DNA from: Candidatus Woesearchaeota archaeon
GTDB taxonomy: Archaea; Nanobdellota; Nanobdellia; Woesearchaeales; WJKV01
Direction: 5' to 3'
Assembly: GCA_014728875.1 (NCBI GenBank)
Contig: WJKV01000019.1
Span: 1 to 9,253 of the forward strand
DNA length: 9,253 bases
A model generated the notes under the pieces. The model ran no database searches and was not told the DNA's origin. It saw nothing but the letters and a program-made list of their open reading frames with translations. Both the position numbers and the translations under genes were made by a program. Shown here one piece after another: positions 6,566 to 9,253 of this stretch; the stretch's first letter is position 1; every line of letters begins with the position of its first letter.

Positions 6566-6793
6566 ATGGCGAAAAAGAACTATTTTTCAACAATTACTGC
6601 GAAGGCATCAACGACTGCAAAGAAAAAGATAACATACAAGAAACAGAACGACTACATCAAGTGCAGCCACTGCAGCCAGAAAATAAACGAAGGGTGTGAT
6701 TTTTTCACCTTGGAACTGCACTGGAAGATAAAGAAAGCGCCAGATGTAAAGAACTTCTGCAGTCTCAGCTGCCTGAACAAGTGGACCAAGTAG
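6566..6793 (+). CDS. Small treble-clef (TRASH/L24e-like) zinc-finger protein
   Basis: The 75-residue product has a basic, low-complexity head (Lys/Thr/Ala-rich, residues 1-27) and one zinc site: C33-x2-C36 (IKCSHC) and C65-x3-C69 (FCSLSCLNKW). The FCSxxC helix start after a C-x2-C knuckle is typical of the TRASH/MYM/ribosomal L24e group of treble clefs. It is not L24e itself, since the basic Lys/Arg region expected after the second knuckle is missing and the chain ends six residues after C69. C44 is an extra cysteine probably not a ligand. A role in binding nucleic acid or ribosome is likely from the basic head, but this is inference. It is transcribed divergently from kae1 with its own promoter and a purine-rich ribosome-binding site. 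I do not recognise a named family. Confidence 0.85.
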   Translation: MAKKNYFSTITAKASTTAKKKITYKKQNDYIKCSHCSQKINEGCDFFTLELHWKIKKAPDVKNFCSLSCLNKWTK

Positions 6794-6822
6794 ACTGGAA
6801 AAGGAAAAACCCAACATAAAGA

Positions 6823-6830
6823 TTTAAATA
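6823..6830 (+). promoter_or_regulatory. TATA-like box for the 251-residue orphan
   Basis: TTTAAATA is centred about 27 bases before ATG 6854 and no ribosome-binding site is visible, so the transcript is probably leaderless. An ATG at 6849 is out of frame and soon stops. Confidence 0.5.
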
Positions 6831-6853
6831 TTCATTAGTTAGAATTCTATGCA

Positions 6854-7609
6854 ATGGGGGAAAATAAAAGAATATTGGATTTGAATCCTATCTACAGAGA
6901 ATTATATTCAAATAGCTTTAGAAGAGCGTTTAATACTGCAAATATTTCTTTCAGTGACCTGTATAAAGAATGGCGTTCAATCATCAAAAGGCTTGATAAT
7001 GATTTCAATCTTGGCCTTGGCATTCTGGAAAATTTATTGATTGAAGAAAGCCAGGAAAGCCATGAAAGTTTAAGAGAAGTCTTTTTTCCCGGAAAAGTTG
7101 GAGCAATACCTCTTGCTACGCAGATCTTAGAATATAATGCTTTCATTGCTGAGATTGATTATCTATCAGCACCTTCTGAAGAAGGACCACGCTATGCCGG
7201 AAGCAAGAGCATGCAGGAAAAAGCAAGGATTTTGATGCAGACTCCGTATGACATTGGATTCTTGGAACCGTATTGGGAAGCAAAAAAGCTTATTGCCGGA
7301 GACAGAAAAAAGAATTCAGATGGAATAAACGAAGAGTTTGAAAAATTGGAAAATAAATGCAGAGAATTTAAAGCGGCTCTTGAAAAAGAACACGACATAG
7401 ATTTCACAAGAATAAAAAATGAGATCTTGAACAGAAGCCAAGCTTATTTGATAGAATCTTTGAGTAGAAATAACAATGCTGCTCCTTTTATTGCGCAGAT
7501 GTTTGAATTTGAGGCGCTAAAAGCAAGAAGAGGATGCAGCCCTGACAGAGAACAGGCCTATATGGGCGCGATTTCTATAGCTATGCATTTTTATTACAGT
7601 GCTAAATGA
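6854..7609 (+). CDS. Unrecognised 251-residue soluble protein
   Basis: The protein begins MGENKRILDLNPIYRELY and is mostly helical, with no signal peptide, membrane span or known catalytic motif. Residues about 155-185 (INEEFEKLENKCREFKAALE) may form a short coiled coil. The two cysteines (C169, C228) do not form a metal motif. A conserved-looking C-terminal stretch runs AAPFIAQMFEFEALKARRGC and ends in FYYSAK. Base composition is noticeably more AT-rich than lonB or rad50 (a sampled line, 7021-7080, is about 33% GC against about 50% for 2641-2700), resembling the coiled-coil gene at the left end of the window; recent gain or weak selection are both possible. It has its own TATA-like box and overlaps the stop of the opposing rad50 by 8 bases. 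No function is proposed. Confidence 0.8.
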   Translation: MGENKRILDLNPIYRELYSNSFRRAFNTANISFSDLYKEWRSIIKRLDNDFNLGLGILENLLIEESQESHESLREVFFPGKVGAIPLATQILEYNAFIAEIDYLSAPSEEGPRYAGSKSMQEKARILMQTPYDIGFLEPYWEAKKLIAGDRKKNSDGINEEFEKLENKCREFKAALEKEHDIDFTRIKNEILNRSQAYLIESLSRNNNAAPFIAQMFEFEALKARRGCSPDREQAYMGAISIAMHFYYSAK

Positions 7610-9253
7610 CCCTGCTCACATGCTCGTTCTTTTCGATCCTGATTACATTGTCAACAAAACTTTCTATCTTGTTCTCGTGCGAGACGATGACGACCTGTCT
7701 AAGGCCGAGCTGGTCGAGCACCTCCCTCATCCTGTCCAATTGTTCTGTTGAGAACCCGTCTGTGGGCTCGTCAAGGATCAGAAGATCCTTTGTGTTTATG
7801 TTCTGGATCAAGTTATTTATCACCTTGTTCAGGGAAAGCCTGTACGCGAGGGCGACTGCTGTTTTTTCGCCTCCGCTCATGTTCTCAAGCTCTATCTCAT
7901 AACCGTTCTGCTCGATCACGGGTGAGAATTCGTCGTCGAGGCGGATGCTGACGTTCTCGTCAGGAAGAAGGATATTGAACCAGTCCTGGAACAAGGTGTT
8001 GAACTCGCCGTGCACCTGCTGCATGACATGCTTCTCCATGGTGGACATCAGTTGCATAAAGAAGTCGTTCAGCCAGTTGTAGTACTGCTTTATCTTGCGC
8101 AGTTTCTGTTTTGCTTTTTCCTTCTTTTCCACTTCTTTCCGTAGATGCAGGACTATTTCCTCATGATTCCTTATGTCCTGCTCAAGAGTGGCTTTCTGCA
8201 CCTCTATATTATGCGTGTTCTGCTGCTGTTCGTCCTGTTTTTCTTTTTGCTGCTGCAGCTGCCTGTTCAATTCTTCGATGTCTGAAAGAAGGCTGAGCTC
8301 TTTGTTCAGCTGAAGCATCCTTGAATTAAGAGAGCCTATCTCCTGCTTCAGTTCCTCCTGTAGTCTGCCCAAGGTATTCAGCCTGTTCTGCTTCTCCTCT
8401 GTGCTTTCTGTAAGGTATTTTTCTTTCTGGATCGACATGTTGTATTGCTCATTCTGTTTGCGCACCTCTTCTATCTCTTTCTCCAGGACCTGCAGTTCAT
8501 TCTCATGCTTTGCTTTTTTTGCCTTGTTCTGGTCGATCTGCGAATAGATATTTTCAAGAGAGGCCTTTGCCACAAGCTGCATCTCTTTCTTGTGCTCGTC
8601 GCTGACAGGCTGCCTGCAGGTGGGGCAGTCGTCAAGCTCAAGAAATTTCTTCTGCTCTGCTTCCAGATGCTGCTGCTTGCCGTGCAGTCTCTGCAGGCTG
8701 TCGTTCACCTCCTGATACTGCTTCTGTATAGATTTCTTTTTTACACGCAGCTCTTCCAGGTCAGTGTCTGGCTTTTTCAGCTTCAGGTTTGAAATGTCAT
8801 AGTATGTCTTTTTTATCTCCTGCTGTATCTTTTCTGTCTCTTCATTGTTCTTTTCCCTGTATGCGATCTTTTCCTTCAGCGTCGCCTGAGTTACTGAGAT
8901 CTCTTTTTTGATATTGTGATGTTTCTGGGATTTTTCTTCCAGCTCTTTTACCTTTTGCCTCATCTCTGACAGTTTTTCTTTCTCTGCCTTCAATCTCGGC
9001 AGAAGAGCCTGCATTTTATCCTGCAGTGTCTTGAGGGACTGCTGTTTGTTCTCCAGTTCTATCTTTTTTTCGTCAAGCCCTTCCTGCTGTCCTTTGTAAA
9101 GATTCATCTTCTCCCGCAGATGCTTGACGTATACTGCAGTGTTCTCTCTTATCTTCTTGTATTTGTCTATCTGAAAAACCTTTCTCAAAGTATCAAGCCT
9201 GGATTCCTTGTCATCCAGCAAAATCTTTTTCATTGCTTCCTGCGGAGTATAGA
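7602..9253 (-). CDS. rad50: Rad50, DNA double-strand break repair ATPase, 5' part outside window
   Basis: Rad50 pairs with the Mre11 nuclease to tether and process DNA ends. The frame stays open through the right edge (codons before ATG 9233 read YTPQEA), so the N-terminal Walker A lobe lies outside. That edge carries the Q-loop region (TPQEAMKKILL). Numbering from M at 9233: two long Glu/Lys/Gln-rich coiled-coil arms (about 45-200 and 210-395) flank the zinc hook C203-P-T-C206 (LDDCPTCRQPV). The C-terminal ATPase lobe holds the ABC signature NMSGGEKTAVALAYR (451-465), Walker B with D-loop LLILDEPTDGFS (484-495), and the H-loop VIVSHE (H519). The family is about 850-900 residues in archaea, so some 300 residues are missing from view if usual length holds, less any arm difference. 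The ATG at 9233 is internal, not the start. An SMC-like protein is the alternative, but the CxxC hook makes Rad50 much more likely. Confidence 0.95.
   Translation of the reverse strand, partial: YTPQEAMKKILLDDKESRLDTLRKVFQIDKYKKIRENTAVYVKHLREKMNLYKGQQEGLDEKKIELENKQQSLKTLQDKMQALLPRLKAEKEKLSEMRQKVKELEEKSQKHHNIKKEISVTQATLKEKIAYREKNNEETEKIQQEIKKTYYDISNLKLKKPDTDLEELRVKKKSIQKQYQEVNDSLQRLHGKQQHLEAEQKKFLELDDCPTCRQPVSDEHKKEMQLVAKASLENIYSQIDQNKAKKAKHENELQVLEKEIEEVRKQNEQYNMSIQKEKYLTESTEEKQNRLNTLGRLQEELKQEIGSLNSRMLQLNKELSLLSDIEELNRQLQQQKEKQDEQQQNTHNIEVQKATLEQDIRNHEEIVLHLRKEVEKKEKAKQKLRKIKQYYNWLNDFFMQLMSTMEKHVMQQVHGEFNTLFQDWFNILLPDENVSIRLDDEFSPVIEQNGYEIELENMSGGEKTAVALAYRLSLNKVINNLIQNINTKDLLILDEPTDGFSTEQLDRMREVLDQLGLRQVVIVSHENKIESFVDNVIRIEKNEHVSRVI

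Noticed and set aside
8445..8792. Leucine-rich open frame on the plus strand within rad50
   Set aside because: Leu/Phe richness comes from the reverse of Lys/Glu/Gln codons in the Rad50 coiled coil; it is not a real membrane protein.
1..9253. CRISPR array, insertion sequence, tRNA or rRNA
   Set aside because: By eye I saw no regularly spaced repeats, no transposase motifs with inverted ends, and no cloverleaf or rRNA-like stretch; the window is almost fully protein-coding.

Overview
The window looks like a piece of an archaeal chromosome. It carries archaeal-type LonB protease (soluble AAA+ and protease parts with two inserted membrane segments), a stand-alone Kae1 tRNA-modification subunit of archaeal length, and a Rad50 with zinc hook. 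Several genes have a TATA-like box (TTTAAATA type) about 26-28 bases before the start codon, as expected for leaderless archaeal transcripts. Gene density is very high and many small proteins are unrecognised, which fits a small-genome archaeon, perhaps of the DPANN group (Woesearchaeota/Pacearchaeota type). That placement is inference; no rRNA or other decisive marker is present.

Layout. 1-1029 (+) is the 3' part of an unrecognised coiled-coil protein gene, followed directly by a short remnant (about 1032-1175, +) resembling the C-terminus of a Leu/Ile/Val-type substrate-binding protein. Next, a two-gene unit on the minus strand (2327 down to 1172) encodes a membrane-anchored OB-fold protein and a probable winged-helix DNA-binding protein. 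A divergent promoter region (2328-2415) separates it from lonB (2416-4275, +). After lonB comes a small predicted lipoprotein (4324-4857, +), which overlaps tail-to-tail with a Yip1-like membrane protein (5442-4843, -). Upstream of the latter on the same strand is kae1 (6456-5482, -). A second divergent promoter region (6457-6565) leads to a 75-residue zinc-finger protein (6566-6793, +) and a 251-residue orphan (6854-7609, +). The window closes with rad50 (minus strand, 7602 to beyond 9253), whose 5' part lies outside.

Functionally the recognisable genes are housekeeping: membrane-linked proteolysis (LonB), t6A tRNA modification (Kae1) and double-strand break repair (Rad50). The others are small membrane, lipoprotein or nucleic-acid-binding candidates with no firm role. 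No mobile element, CRISPR array, tRNA or rRNA was seen. No gene-free stretch exceeds about 150 bases. I see no convincing multi-gene novel system; the best leads are the OB-fold/winged-helix pair, the zinc-finger protein divergent from kae1, the AT-rich orphan, and the substrate-binding-protein relic.
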